Source: Fimbriimonadia bacterium (GTDB taxonomy: Bacteria > Armatimonadota > Fimbriimonadia > Fimbriimonadales > GBS-DC). Taken from it: a stretch of DNA of 64,000 nt. Location: contig JAHCHP010000005.1 of NCBI GenBank assembly GCA_026129765.1, positions 62,001 through 126,000 on the forward strand, in the 5' to 3' direction. The notes under the pieces are model-generated. The model was not told the DNA's origin, did not search any database, and saw nothing but the letters and a program-made list of their open reading frames with translations. The position numbers were made by a program, and so were the translations under genes. Of the stretch, positions 31,097-40,582 are shown piece by piece (position 1 is the stretch's first letter; each line of letters begins with the position of its first letter).

Positions 31097-32704
31097 CTAC
31101 CGTACAATATTGATATCGTTCTCCCCATCAGTACCAATCCTTCCTGCCACATACTTCTCATTTAAGTTCTTGACATCATTGAAAGTACAGGTTGATAGAT
31201 CACTTTCTTCAAACGATGCGCCTAACAAATCAACATTAGTAAAAGCTGTTCTGTCAGCACTTAACAGGCGATCAAATTTGGCATACTCAGCTGTTATGTC
31301 TATGAAGACAGTATTGTCCAGTCGTGATCCGTTAAACTCAGTCTTGCTCAAATTTGAACTACTTAATTCAGAACGCGACAAGTCCGATTCCCAAAGAAAA
31401 GCATTCTTCAACTCCACGTCCTTCCACTCAGATCCTCTTGACATCATATTATGAGCTTTGCATTCGTTCATTGTAACTGTTTCAAAAGTGGCACCAATGA
31501 ACTCTGCTCTTTGTAAACCTGAGCGATCAAAAGTAACATTTCTCAATATACAATCGGACCAATTAGCTCCCTGAAGCCAACTTTCGGACAGATCTGCATC
31601 GGATAAACAAATGCCACCAAGATTCGATCCGCTTAGAAATACTCTGGATAGATCAATTTGAGTACCGTCTTTCACATCTCGCAATCTGAGCAACTTTAAT
31701 GCTTCAACTAGTGCCAAAGAAGATTGTTTAAGTCTCTCACTATACTCGACCAGATCATTTAAAATTTCGTCAAAGTCTTGGCTTAGTAAACCATTTTCTG
31801 CGCGTAGATATCTGACTTTAAACTCTGATACGTTAGTAAGTTGATGCAAACACCACCAGTTCGTTTTTACACGCTCTTCTTCAAGTTCCAGGCGTTCTGT
31901 GAATGAAATGATCAGGTGAAGCTTAGATAACGGATCGTCACGCCAATCAACTGATTCTTCGCTCTCTTTTTCTTCACTTACAATCAAGTCAAGCGGTCGT
32001 TTGATCATAGCACAGTAATTAGCTAATCGCTTTGCAAAACTTGTACGCGCCTGCCTGTTGGTTTCTGCAAGTACTTTAATCAACTCAAGCAACAACGCCC
32101 GATTATCACTATCGGATGCAAATTTGGAAAGCATATTAAGAGATTGAATCACCTCAATTCGAACCTGTGACTCATTATCCATTCTTAAAGACATAGATAA
32201 TTGATTTATAGCGCGTTTAAAATAAGGATAGTTTTCTTTGCTCGAATCTTTAACCTCTCCAGACGATCCTTGTTGAGCCATCTCTGCAAGCCTCAAGGCT
32301 GCATTTGCTCTTTGTTTAGGATCTTCGGAAGCAATTCGATTTTGAATATCAAAAAATTGGCTGTCTAACAATTGACGACCAAAATGTTCTTGCTTTTGCC
32401 GGTAGTTCCAAATGAAGGTTTCGAGGGCTCCATATCCGACAATAACAGTTGCAAAACCTTGCGCAAAATCCGTTGTCCATTTCTCCAAGCCCAATACATA
32501 TAGGGTCCAAAGAATGAATATCACTATAGTCAAAGATACAATGAAGGCGCGTCTAAAAGTATCGCTCAAAAAACTGATCCGCTTTGAACGAAAATTGGCA
32601 AGACTGCAAAAAGATTTCAACCACGATGACACAGATTTCAACCGCGATTGCCTTATATGAGGCAGATTTTTACGAGGGTTTCCATTCTCTACATCATCAG
32701 ACAT
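31097..32704 (-). CDS. Two-TM protein with helical region and pentapeptide repeats
   Basis: About 535 residues from the ATG at 32704 (GGAGGTGG upstream). A basic N-terminus of about 45 residues precedes one strong membrane helix (AFIVSLTIVIFILWTLYVLG) and a second, weaker one (GFATVIVGYGALETFIWNY). Next come about 230 residues of helical, HEAT-like sequence (DPKQRANAALRLAEMAQ, SQVRIEVIQSLNMLSKFA). The last 170 residues form a pentapeptide-repeat helix with A(D/N)LxxS-type units such as LSDADLSESWLQGANWSDC and LWESDLSRSELSSSNLSKTE. The region is markedly AT-rich compared with flanking genes. It stands first in the island and probably on the cmr transcript. Function unknown; a membrane-associated scaffold or effector is conceivable. 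Confidence 0.75.
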   Translation of the reverse strand: MSDDVENGNPRKNLPHIRQSRLKSVSSWLKSFCSLANFRSKRISFLSDTFRRAFIVSLTIVIFILWTLYVLGLEKWTTDFAQGFATVIVGYGALETFIWNYRQKQEHFGRQLLDSQFFDIQNRIASEDPKQRANAALRLAEMAQQGSSGEVKDSSKENYPYFKRAINQLSMSLRMDNESQVRIEVIQSLNMLSKFASDSDNRALLLELIKVLAETNRQARTSFAKRLANYCAMIKRPLDLIVSEEKESEESVDWRDDPLSKLHLIISFTERLELEEERVKTNWWCLHQLTNVSEFKVRYLRAENGLLSQDFDEILNDLVEYSERLKQSSLALVEALKLLRLRDVKDGTQIDLSRVFLSGSNLGGICLSDADLSESWLQGANWSDCILRNVTFDRSGLQRAEFIGATFETVTMNECKAHNMMSRGSEWKDVELKNAFLWESDLSRSELSSSNLSKTEFNGSRLDNTVFIDITAEYAKFDRLLSADRTAFTNVDLLGASFEESDLSTCTFNDVKNLNEKYVAGRIGTDGENDINIVR

Positions 32705-32737
32705 CTCTAACTCCACCTCCTCCCCATCAAAAGAATG

Positions 32738-32763
32738 GCCCGTCCCGCGACTGCGCGGCGGGC
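32738..32763 (-). terminator. GC-rich hairpin in the island leader (possible attenuator)
   Basis: In the minus-strand RNA: GCCCG CCGCG CAGU CGCGG GA CGGGC, a 10-bp stem with a 2-nt bulge and a tetraloop, followed by CAUUCUUUUG. This resembles an intrinsic terminator lying between the promoter at 32821-32850 and the start codon at 32704, so it may attenuate the defence operon. U-run is imperfect. Confidence 0.45.
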
Positions 32764-32770
32764 TGGTTAA

Positions 32771-32797
32771 GAATCTTCTAAACGGCTTCGAAGATTC
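32771..32797. repeat. 8-bp perfect inverted repeat in the island leader
   Basis: GAATCTTC (32771-32778) and GAAGATTC (32790-32797) with an 11-nt loop. In the minus-strand RNA it lies just before the GC-rich hairpin. It could be an operator or an upstream stem of a riboregulator. Confidence 0.55.
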
Positions 32798-32820
32798 CTG
32801 CTATTTGTCAAAGCGGATTA

Positions 32821-32850
32821 GTTATACCCGATAATGTTTACAGTTGTCAA
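32821..32850 (-). promoter_or_regulatory. Promoter of the defence island
   Basis: On the minus strand TTGACA (32850-32845), 18-bp spacer, TATAAC (32826-32821): the best -35/-10 pair in the window. Leader to the pentapeptide gene is about 110 nt and contains two inverted repeats. It points away from hrcA. Confidence 0.7.
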
Positions 32851-32944
32851 GGGTTGGGCGAAGAATTTTTTGTCAGGGCGGAATTTAGGCGGGGATGGTA
32901 ACAAAATGGGCGAAGTCACGGTACAATATGAGAGGAGAATTAGT

Positions 32945-34003
32945 GTGTCGCAATCGAACGAATGGCATGAATTGGATGAGCGGAAGTCGCAAATATTGCG
33001 CATTATCATCCGGGATTATGTTCAGACAGCGGAGCCGGTCGGCTCGGAGACGCTGGTGCAGAAATATGAGCTGAACGTGAAGCCCGCGACGGTGCGCAAT
33101 GAGATGGCGGCGATGTCGGACTTGGGCTACCTGCGCCAACCTTACACCAGCGCGGGGCGTGTGCCTTCAGACCGGGGCTATCGCTACTATGTCGAGCGGC
33201 TCAGCGCGCCGCAGCCCAGCGCGTTAAAGATGCAGAAGTTTGTGAAGCAAGCGCCGCGCGAAGGGGACAGCCTGCCGGAGGTCTTGAGCGCGAGCCTGAG
33301 GCTGCTCTCGGGGGCGACCGGCGCGGCGGCGGTGGCGACCACTGCGCGCGATGAGACTCTCCAACTGGCGCGTTGCGTCATTACGCCTTATAACAAAGAG
33401 CGCGCGCTGCTTGTCTGCGTGTTCGATAATGGCTATGTGGAGAACAAACTGTTCGATTTGGGGGGTACCTTGTCTTCCACTCAGTTTGAACACCTGCAAA
33501 ATGCCGTGACCAGCCTGTATGAGGGGCAAACGCTGGCAACGCTTCAGGCGCGCGCCCGAACGCCTCTGCCCACGCTGCCTACTCCTGAAGAGAACGCCGC
33601 CCTGGAACGGATTCATAAAGCGATCCAGTCGGCTGCTCAAGACGCCGCGCGAGGCGACCTCTTTTATGAAGGCGCATTGCAGATTGTAGAAAAGCCTGAA
33701 TTCCAACGCCATATCCGACTGTTGGAAAATGTGCTGCGCGCCTTGGATAACAAGAAGCAGGTGTACGATACCCTGGAGAACAGCCATCCCGATGAGATGC
33801 ACGTTCTCATCGGCGAAGAGAACCCGGTGGAAGAACTGCAGCCTTGTACCCTGGTCTTCATGCGGTACGATTCCGGTCCTCGTCGCGGCGGGATGATCGG
33901 CGTGCTGGGTCCCACACGCATGGATTATGACCATGCGATGCCGACCGTGCAGAATGTCGCGTCTGCGCTGTCCAAAGTGCTGAAAGAGATTTTGGAGAGT
34001 TAG
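32945..34003 (+). CDS. hrcA: Heat-inducible transcription repressor HrcA
   Basis: About 352 residues from the GTG at 32945, with AGGAG seven bases upstream; in-frame starts at 32834 and 32906 lie over or before the GGTACAAT at 32920-32927. HrcA represses chaperone genes by binding CIRCE. The N-terminal winged helix is clear: [72 protein letters not shown]. The C-terminal part has [20 protein letters not shown]. No CIRCE element or dnaK/grpE gene is visible nearby, so targets lie elsewhere. Ten bases separate it from the amidotransferase gene. Confidence 0.95.
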   Translation: MSQSNEWHELDERKSQILRIIIRDYVQTAEPVGSETLVQKYELNVKPATVRNEMAAMSDLGYLRQPYTSAGRVPSDRGYRYYVERLSAPQPSALKMQKFVKQAPREGDSLPEVLSASLRLLSGATGAAAVATTARDETLQLARCVITPYNKERALLVCVFDNGYVENKLFDLGGTLSSTQFEHLQNAVTSLYEGQTLATLQARARTPLPTLPTPEENAALERIHKAIQSAAQDAARGDLFYEGALQIVEKPEFQRHIRLLENVLRALDNKKQVYDTLENSHPDEMHVLIGEENPVEELQPCTLVFMRYDSGPRRGGMIGVLGPTRMDYDHAMPTVQNVASALSKVLKEILES

Positions 34004-34013
34004 GAAGGCAAAC

Positions 34014-34583
34014 GTGGTTCTGGTCATCGATAATTACGACAGCTTCACTTACAACATCGTGCAGATTCTGGGTGAGTTGGGCGCAGAGATGCAGATTTAT
34101 CGCAACGACGCGCTGAGCTTGGAACAGATAGAAACGATGGCTCCGGAGCGTATTTTGCTGTCGCCTGGTCCGCGCTCTCCTGCCGAAGCGGGTATCTGTG
34201 TACCGCTCATCCAACGATTCGCTGGGACTTTCCCCATTTTGGGGGTTTGTTTAGGTCATCAAGCCATCGGCGCGGCGTTCGGGGGGCAGATTGTGCGGGC
34301 TGACCGTTTAATGCATGGAAAAGCCTCTCAGATACGACATGCGAATCAGGGCGTTTTTCGAAATCTACCTTCCCCCTTCAGCGCAATCCGTTATCATTCA
34401 CTGCTGATTGAACGCGACACCTTCCCGGATGCTTTGGAAGTCACCGCGGAAACGGATGAAGGCGAGATCATGGGGATTAGGCATAAAACTTTTCCGGTAG
34501 AAGGTGTTCAGTTCCACCCAGAGTCGATTCTGAGTGAGGCGGGCTACGCTCTTTTTGAGAACTTCCTGAAACAACAATCTTAA
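34014..34583 (+). CDS. trpG: Anthranilate/aminodeoxychorismate synthase glutamine amidotransferase
   Basis: A 189-residue class I glutamine amidotransferase that supplies ammonia for anthranilate (tryptophan) or aminodeoxychorismate (folate) synthesis. Signature: [20 protein letters not shown] at the N-terminus, nucleophile loop [12 protein letters not shown] with Cys79, and [14 protein letters not shown] carrying the His-Glu pair. GTG start at 34014. Neither a trpE nor a pabB adjoins it, so TrpG or PabA cannot be decided; it may serve both. It follows hrcA closely, an unusual pairing. Confidence 0.92.
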   Translation: MVLVIDNYDSFTYNIVQILGELGAEMQIYRNDALSLEQIETMAPERILLSPGPRSPAEAGICVPLIQRFAGTFPILGVCLGHQAIGAAFGGQIVRADRLMHGKASQIRHANQGVFRNLPSPFSAIRYHSLLIERDTFPDALEVTAETDEGEIMGIRHKTFPVEGVQFHPESILSEAGYALFENFLKQQS

Positions 34584-34619
34584 CTGTGTTTGGTAGTTTG
34601 AGGGAAGTTTGAAAAAACA

Positions 34620-34724
34620 GATGCCTCGGCTGCGCTCGGCATGACAACGGGGGTAGAGGGTGCTTCGGTTGCGCTCGGCATAACAGTGTGGGCAGAGGGT
34701 GCTTCGGCTGCACTCGGCATGACA
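34620..34724 (+). repeat. Three tandem copies of the GCTCGGCATGACA repeat, 39-bp period
   Basis: 27-bp units at 34620-34646, 34659-34685 and 34698-34724, each close to GGTGCTTCGGYTGCGCTCGG followed by CATGACA, separated by 12-bp spacers ending AGAG. A single copy occurs at 2306-2332. Confidence 0.9.
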
Positions 34725-34850
34725 ATTGTAGGGGCAATCCCCCTGTGGTTGTCCATATCGGTCAACTTAAGGCATCTTCTCCCTCCAAATGGGCGAAAAG
34801 GGCTTCTTCGGTATTCCAAAAATACTCACGAAAGAAACGGTTTTTCGTGG

Positions 34851-34899
34851 ATTTCCCGTGTTCCCCGCTTTCGCGAGGATGACCAACGGGAATGATGAG
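34851..34899. repeat. Palindrome-containing dispersed repeat
   Basis: TTCCCGT (34853-34859) and ACGGGAA (34886-34892) flank CCGCTTTCGCGAGGATGACC. It is similar in kind to the ATTCCC/GGGAAT element at 6234-6253 and to the widespread intergenic elements that contain GCGAAAGCGGG. Confidence 0.5.
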
Positions 34900-35025
34900 A
34901 GGTTTGAGCCGCCCCCATTGGCACCTCTTACAAACAGCGAAGACGGAGCTTCGCTCTCCAAATGAGAGGCGCATAGAAGGCAAACACTGCGGTTTTCGCG
35001 CCCCAAAACCGATAATCTTTCCGAT

Positions 35026-38000
35026 ATGCATGGCGGAAAAAACTCAACGATTTCACGCTTCAAAAGCCCCTTTGCGGTCGCATTGACGGCAGGTTTGTCT
35101 ATTTTCCTGACCGCCGGTTTGAGCCAATACATTTATCACTTGAGAGCGATTGATTCGTTCAAGGCAGAGGTTCGCGAAAACCTGATTCGAACCGCGCAGG
35201 CTGCTGCCACACTGGTAGAAGGGGATAGCCATCTCCAGTTTCAAGAGGGTGATGAAGAGACGCCTGCTTACCGAAAAGCGATCGCGCCTTTAGCCGAAAT
35301 CCTGGAGAGCGATCCCGATATCGCTTATGTTTATACCTGTATCCTCCACAACGATCAGGTTCATTTCGTGCTGGACCCAACCCCGCCCGGTGACAGCGAC
35401 GGAGATGGAGTCGATGATAAGTCGTACATTATGCAGCCGTATGAAGATGCCAGTGAAGAGTTGATTGCTTCCCTCGAAACGGGGAAAGCAAACGCCGATA
35501 AAGAGCCATATGAGGACGCTTGGGGCGTGTTTGTTTCGGGCTATGCGCCCATTTATGACTCCCAAGACCGCTTGGTGGGCGTGGTGGGTATCGACCTGAG
35601 CGCAAAGAATTACGCGGCGCGCCTCAGCAGTATGAAAAACGGGCTTTTCACCAGTTTAGCCCTCGCTTTCGGAATCGCGCTGGTGATCGCTTGGGTCGTG
35701 TACCGCGCGCAATCCCATAATCAACGCAGTCAAGAGTCAAGGAACCGCGCCCGCGCGCTGCTGGAAGCTCAAAGCCAAATCCTGGAGGCGGTCGCCAAAG
35801 AAACCCCGCTCAAGGAGATTATGAGGCTCCTATGCGAGAAGGCAGAATCGCTCGCGCCCGATGCTATCTGCTCCATTCTTCTGGTCAAAGAGAATCGCCT
35901 GAGTCATGGCGCATCGCCCAGCATTCCTGAATTTTATGCAGCCATCGTAGAAGGGATCGAAATCGGTCCCAATGTGGGCGCTTGCGGCTCCGCTTGCTAT
36001 AAGAAGGAGCGAGTGATTGTAGCAAATATCGATAGTTCTCCCCTCTTTGATGACTACCGCCCCCTTATCGCCCAGTTCGGTTGGAAGGCGGCTTGGGCAG
36101 AACCCGTTTTTGATAAATCAGGAGAGACCGTTGCTGTGTTCTCGCTTTACTCAATGCAGCCCCGATCTCCCTCTTCCGAAGAAATCCAGCTTATCGAGAC
36201 ATTTGCTTATACGCTGGGGCTGGCTTTGGGGCGCGACGAAGACCGCCGCCTGTTAGAGAATCGCGAACGCCGATTCCGCGCGCTCATCGAGAATGCTTCC
36301 GATACAATCACCATGTTAGACTGTGAAGGCATTATTCTCTTTGAAAGCCCCGGACACCAACCCCTTCTGGGCTATGAAGGCAACGAATTGATCGGCATGA
36401 ACCTCTTTTCTCTTATCCATCACGAGGATCTGTCCCATGCCAAGCAAGCGTTCGAACAGTCGCTGCAATCGCCCATGACTCCCATCAAAGCGGAGTATCG
36501 TATCCGGGAACGGGATGGGGGCTGGCGCTATCACGAAGCCATCGCCTCGAACTTGCTGCATGACCCCGATGTGCGAGCCATCGTGATCAACGCGCGCGAC
36601 ACAACAGAACGCAAACAGGCAGAAATCGAACTGAGACACCAACAGGAGCGGCTGGAGCTGGTAAATGAAATCGCGATGCATATCCATGCGAACTTGGATG
36701 TGCAAGAAATTGTCTCAAGAACCTTAGAAAAAATTCATGAGTTCTTCCCCCAGTACCGGGTCGCCTTCAGCGAGATTTCTCCCGATGGCGTTCTCCAAAT
36801 CTTCTCTTCCATGGGTCCCCCCGCTATGGTAAGTTTGCAGGGCGCGGTAGTAGACCTGAAACGCGCCCCCCGATACCTGGATAAACTGAAACAGAACTCG
36901 CCCGTGATCGCGCCTGATGTCCATCAGTGCAGCGAACTGGAAGGGATCGCCTCCGAGTATCAATCGATTGGCGCGGTCGCGGTCCTGGATGTGCCGGTAA
37001 CCTGTGACAACCAGTTGATTGGACTGATTTGCTTAGACGCCAGTAAAACCACACCATGGTCCTCTCATGAGATTTTGACGTTAGTGGAGGTGGCGCGCCA
37101 ATTGGGAGTCGTGCTGAAAGAGGCAGAGATCGCGCGCAAACGAGATGAAGCTGAACAAGCCTTGATCGCCAGTGAAACGCGCAATCGCTCCATTTTGAAT
37201 GCGCTTCCTGACATTGTTGTCTTATTTGACCAAGATGCCCGTTATCTCAGTATTCAAATGCCTTTGCATTTGAGCGACGGCGTAGGTAAAGCCGAAAAAA
37301 TGATCGGCTGTACGGTATTTGAAATATTAGAGGAACCCTATGCAACCCAAGTCTATGAATCCGTTCAGGAAACGATTCGAACCGGCGATCTAAACACGAT
37401 TGAAATCGGCTATGAGCATAACGGCGAGTTCCGGTTTTATGAATTCCGGATCGTGCCACATAATCAGATCGCGATGGCGCTCATTAGCGATATCACCGAG
37501 CGCAAACAGTCTGAACGAGTGATTGCGGAGACGAACCGGAGACTGGAAGAGGCTCTGTTGCAGGCGCGGCAATACGCGCAAGAGGCGGAGCGCGCGAACC
37601 GCGCGAAATCGGACTTTCTGGCAAATATGAGCCACGAAATCCGAACGCCTATGAACGGAATTTTGGGAATGGCAGACCTGTTGCTGGACTCCCCTTTGAA
37701 CGAAGAGCAGCGCGACTATATGCATACGCTGCGCAACAGCGGCGATATGCTGCTCACGATCATCAACGATATATTAGACTTGTCCAAAATCGAGGCGGGC
37801 AAGATGGATGTGGAGCGTATTCCGCTCTCGCTGCATGAGTTGACCCAGGAGACGATCCGCCTCTTCACGCCGCGGGCGCAAGAAAAAGGGCTTACGCTTC
37901 GTTCGGATATCGCGCCCGAGATTCCCGCGTGCGTTCTGAGCGATCCGGTACGGCTGCGCCAAATCGTGAGTAATTTCATCAGCAATGCGATCAAGTTCAC

Positions 38001-39138
38001 TTCAAAAGGCGAGGTTGTTGCGCGAATCGGGCTGGGCACGTCTTTCTTTACAGAGAACCTGCCAAACGTTGTCATCGAATTATCCGTCCAAGATACTGGG
38101 ATCGGAATTCCCCAGGAACGCCTGCAAACCATTTTCGATGCCTTCACCCAAGCGGACGGCAGCACCACAAGGGAGTATGGCGGTACAGGTTTAGGGCTGA
38201 CGATCTGCAAGCGAATTACGGAGGTCATGGGCGGTCAGATCGGGGTGGAGAGCGTAGAGGGACAAGGCAGCCGGTTCTGGGTGAGGCTGCAGACGGAAGC
38301 AGGCGATGCTAAACTCATCCAACGCTCGGCTCCGAATTCGGCACGCGCTGCGAGTGCGGATAGTTTGCAGGGGACGAGAATCCTGCTTGTGGAGGATAAC
38401 GAAGTCAACCGGAAAGTCGCTGCGCGTATGCTTCAGAAATGGGGATGCCATGTCGATATCGCGAAGAATGGGCAAGAAAGCGTTGAAATGACCGCGAACC
38501 AGTTTTATGATGTCGTTTTTATGGATATTCAAATGCCGGTCTTAGGCGGTTATGAAGCGGCACAGCAAATTCGCCAACGCGAATCTGGCACCTCGCAATA
38601 CCAGGTGATTATCGCGATGACTGCCAACACGCTGGAGGAAGATATCCAGCGATGTTACGAAGCAGGTATGGATGATCATATCGGCAAACCGATCAAACAG
38701 GCACAATTGAAAGCGATTCTTGAGAAATGGGCGCAAGCCGAAATGAGGGGAGATGCTCCCCAAGCAGAAACCAGCATCGCTCTGTCTGCCTCCTTCGCTG
38801 TTCTGGATACCGCTTATCTCTTTGAGATTGCCGATGATGATGAGGTTTTTGTTCAAACGCTGTTGCAAGAGTTCGCGCTTCAGACGCCTGCCCTTATCGA
38901 AGAACTGTACCAGGCGCGGATGAAAAATGAGATTCAACGATTCACACGGGCGGCGCATACATTGAAAGGCAGCGCGCGCTCTGTCGGGGCAAACGCCTTT
39001 GCCGAAGCCGCGCGCACACTGGAAGAGTCGGGCAAAGCGGGCAAGTTGGCCGATATTGATGGGCTGTTGGAAGCATTAGAACAAGCGTGGCGAGAGCTGC
39101 AACCCTCCTTGCAGATGTCCAAAGAGGAAGCGGCTTAG
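35026..39138 (+). CDS. Hybrid sensor histidine kinase (Cache-like, GAF, PAS, HisKA, HATPase, REC, HPt)
   Basis: 1370 residues. Membrane helices at about 15-37 and 205-228 bracket a Cache-like sensor domain containing [12 protein letters not shown], an EF-hand-like calcium-loop pattern. Then GAF (about 265-400), PAS (420-545, [15 protein letters not shown]), a second GAF (550-705), PAS (720-835), HisKA with [12 protein letters not shown] (phospho-acceptor His870), HATPase with DTGIGIPQ and GGTGLGL, a receiver with FMDIQMP (Asp1167), and a C-terminal HPt with [11 protein letters not shown] (His1311). A complete phosphorelay in one chain; the output regulator is not adjacent. Start codon has no strong ribosome site. 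Signal unknown. Confidence 0.93.
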   Translation: MHGGKNSTISRFKSPFAVALTAGLSIFLTAGLSQYIYHLRAIDSFKAEVRENLIRTAQAAATLVEGDSHLQFQEGDEETPAYRKAIAPLAEILESDPDIAYVYTCILHNDQVHFVLDPTPPGDSDGDGVDDKSYIMQPYEDASEELIASLETGKANADKEPYEDAWGVFVSGYAPIYDSQDRLVGVVGIDLSAKNYAARLSSMKNGLFTSLALAFGIALVIAWVVYRAQSHNQRSQESRNRARALLEAQSQILEAVAKETPLKEIMRLLCEKAESLAPDAICSILLVKENRLSHGASPSIPEFYAAIVEGIEIGPNVGACGSACYKKERVIVANIDSSPLFDDYRPLIAQFGWKAAWAEPVFDKSGETVAVFSLYSMQPRSPSSEEIQLIETFAYTLGLALGRDEDRRLLENRERRFRALIENASDTITMLDCEGIILFESPGHQPLLGYEGNELIGMNLFSLIHHEDLSHAKQAFEQSLQSPMTPIKAEYRIRERDGGWRYHEAIASNLLHDPDVRAIVINARDTTERKQAEIELRHQQERLELVNEIAMHIHANLDVQEIVSRTLEKIHEFFPQYRVAFSEISPDGVLQIFSSMGPPAMVSLQGAVVDLKRAPRYLDKLKQNSPVIAPDVHQCSELEGIASEYQSIGAVAVLDVPVTCDNQLIGLICLDASKTTPWSSHEILTLVEVARQLGVVLKEAEIARKRDEAEQALIASETRNRSILNALPDIVVLFDQDARYLSIQMPLHLSDGVGKAEKMIGCTVFEILEEPYATQVYESVQETIRTGDLNTIEIGYEHNGEFRFYEFRIVPHNQIAMALISDITERKQSERVIAETNRRLEEALLQARQYAQEAERANRAKSDFLANMSHEIRTPMNGILGMADLLLDSPLNEEQRDYMHTLRNSGDMLLTIINDILDLSKIEAGKMDVERIPLSLHELTQETIRLFTPRAQEKGLTLRSDIAPEIPACVLSDPVRLRQIVSNFISNAIKFTSKGEVVARIGLGTSFFTENLPNVVIELSVQDTGIGIPQERLQTIFDAFTQADGSTTREYGGTGLGLTICKRITEVMGGQIGVESVEGQGSRFWVRLQTEAGDAKLIQRSAPNSARAASADSLQGTRILLVEDNEVNRKVAARMLQKWGCHVDIAKNGQESVEMTANQFYDVVFMDIQMPVLGGYEAAQQIRQRESGTSQYQVIIAMTANTLEEDIQRCYEAGMDDHIGKPIKQAQLKAILEKWAQAEMRGDAPQAETSIALSASFAVLDTAYLFEIADDDEVFVQTLLQEFALQTPALIEELYQARMKNEIQRFTRAAHTLKGSARSVGANAFAEAARTLEESGKAGKLADIDGLLEALEQAWRELQPSLQMSKEEAA

Positions 39139-39166
39139 TGCAGTTTGTTGAAAACGGCGTTCATCT

Positions 39167-40582
39167 CTACAAACGCTGCTGCCACTCCACCCACCAGCCA
39201 CTCATGCGGTCGGTTTGGGTGTTGTCTCGTTCCAGATGGGAGCGGTAGCGCAACAAGAGCAACCCGCCTTGCGCCGCGCGGTATCCGATTTCGCCATTGA
39301 TCTGATGTCCTCGTTTCACATCGAACGCTTGGGACGCCCTGTCTGTGAAAAAGCCCTCTACCGCGAACCATAGCCGGTCATGTTCTCGTTCGTATCGCGC
39401 GAAAAGCCCTTGACGGTTGCTGCCAATCGGATGCGCCATCGGCAAGCCCCGGTAATAGTAAGCATACTCTGGAGCATGGATCGAGGGTCCATAGGTGCCA
39501 CCGTCGGGCGTGCCATCAGAAAAAACCGCCTCCACAATGAACCGGGATTGATCATCGGGATAGAGGCGCGCTCCCAGCAGCCCTGCGAATTTGCGAGGAG
39601 TGGGAGAATTGCGCCCCCCAAAAAAGTCAGGCGCGCGCAGGTCATCGACCAGCAACTGAGCGTAGACCGACTGACGAGCATCGATGTGATACTCCAGCCC
39701 ACCGCCCGCCAGATAGTTGAACCAGCCGGAACCGCGTTTTTTGTTTGTTGCCCATTTCTGGTAGAGATAATATGGCACGATCTGGCTCATCGCGCCCTCC
39801 GGCAACGCCAATGCCTTAAACGCTTCGTTGATGGTCAATGTCCAGCGGGGATTCAGAGTTTTCTGGAACCGGCGCGCGCCCTGCCAATGTGTCTGCCCCG
39901 ATTCGCGAAGTTGCGCAAAGAACTGCTCAAAACGCCACCTGCCCAGAAAAGGGATATCCAACGGAGTCTGAACCTGGAGATAGGGGACTGGAGGCGCTTC
40001 ATCGCCCACTAACAGCGAACCGCTCAGGGCGGGGTCCCAACGCAAATGGGCGCGTCCCGCTTGAAACTGAGTCTGCCCTACCCGCGAATAGAGATTGACC
40101 CATGGCAGCAAGTCAAACTCGCGGGTTCGCGCGCCTTCTAATCGACTCTGATCGCTGAAGACGGCTTCCAGCAGGGTTTGAGGTCCCAGCGCGGCAAACC
40201 CCATGATGCGGTAACTCCCGCGGGCGGTGCTGATCTCGCTGCGCTCAGGAAAGGCTCGGAGATGGGCAGAAGCCGTAATACCGAAAGTTTGGGACGGCAG
40301 CGATTCGCGCAAGCCTGTCCGCCACTCTGCCGCATGCTGGATGTTCAATTCAAAAGGGTTCAAAAAGAGGCTGCTAACGCTGTCATCGCTGGCTCGCGCT
40401 AACTGTTCGCGCCATTCGGACCTGGTCAAAGGGCGCATACGCAACGCGCCCGGCGCCGTATCGAGGGCGGATAAATAGTCGTAAGCGGGATCATTTTTGG
40501 GCAGCGCGTCCTGCGCTTGGATGCCCGGCGCGAAGCTCGCTACCAACACCAAAGCAAGCAGTTTGCAGCCTATCCGGCTCAC
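39167..40582 (-). CDS. Wzi-like outer-membrane capsule assembly protein
   Basis: 471 residues. A signal peptide (LLALVLVASFAPGIQAQ) is followed by KNDPAYDYLSALDTAPGA and MRPLTRSEWREQLARA, the periplasmic N-terminal helix region typical of Wzi-family proteins. The rest alternates short amphipathic strands (LLVGDEAPPVPYLQVQTPL, FLGRWRFEQFFAQLRESGQT), ending with aromatic WWVEWQQRL, as an outer-membrane barrel does. Wzi proteins anchor or organise surface polysaccharide. It overlaps the CapD-like gene upstream by four bases, which supports a polysaccharide role. The barrel and family call are by pattern, not by search. Confidence 0.75.
   Translation of the reverse strand: MSRIGCKLLALVLVASFAPGIQAQDALPKNDPAYDYLSALDTAPGALRMRPLTRSEWREQLARASDDSVSSLFLNPFELNIQHAAEWRTGLRESLPSQTFGITASAHLRAFPERSEISTARGSYRIMGFAALGPQTLLEAVFSDQSRLEGARTREFDLLPWVNLYSRVGQTQFQAGRAHLRWDPALSGSLLVGDEAPPVPYLQVQTPLDIPFLGRWRFEQFFAQLRESGQTHWQGARRFQKTLNPRWTLTINEAFKALALPEGAMSQIVPYYLYQKWATNKKRGSGWFNYLAGGGLEYHIDARQSVYAQLLVDDLRAPDFFGGRNSPTPRKFAGLLGARLYPDDQSRFIVEAVFSDGTPDGGTYGPSIHAPEYAYYYRGLPMAHPIGSNRQGLFARYEREHDRLWFAVEGFFTDRASQAFDVKRGHQINGEIGYRAAQGGLLLLRYRSHLERDNTQTDRMSGWWVEWQQRL

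Larger units (their letters stand above)
34584..35025. other. Intergenic region with tandem and palindromic repeats
   Basis: This 442-bp region holds a 39-bp tandem array (34620-34724) and a palindrome-containing repeat (34851-34899). No coding frame with a ribosome site or recognisable product was seen; open frames here simply translate the repeats. Confidence 0.6.

Noticed and set aside
21154-32830. Search for a CRISPR array beside the cmr genes
   Set aside because: No regularly spaced direct repeats of 25-40 bp were found in any gap; the longest gap within the operon is about 100 bases.
32945-34003. CIRCE operator near hrcA
   Set aside because: No TTAGCACTC-N9-GAGTGCTAA-like sequence was seen on either side.
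34641-34895. 84-residue open frame with repeated ASxALGMT segments
   Set aside because: It is only the translation of the 39-bp tandem repeat array; no ribosome site.
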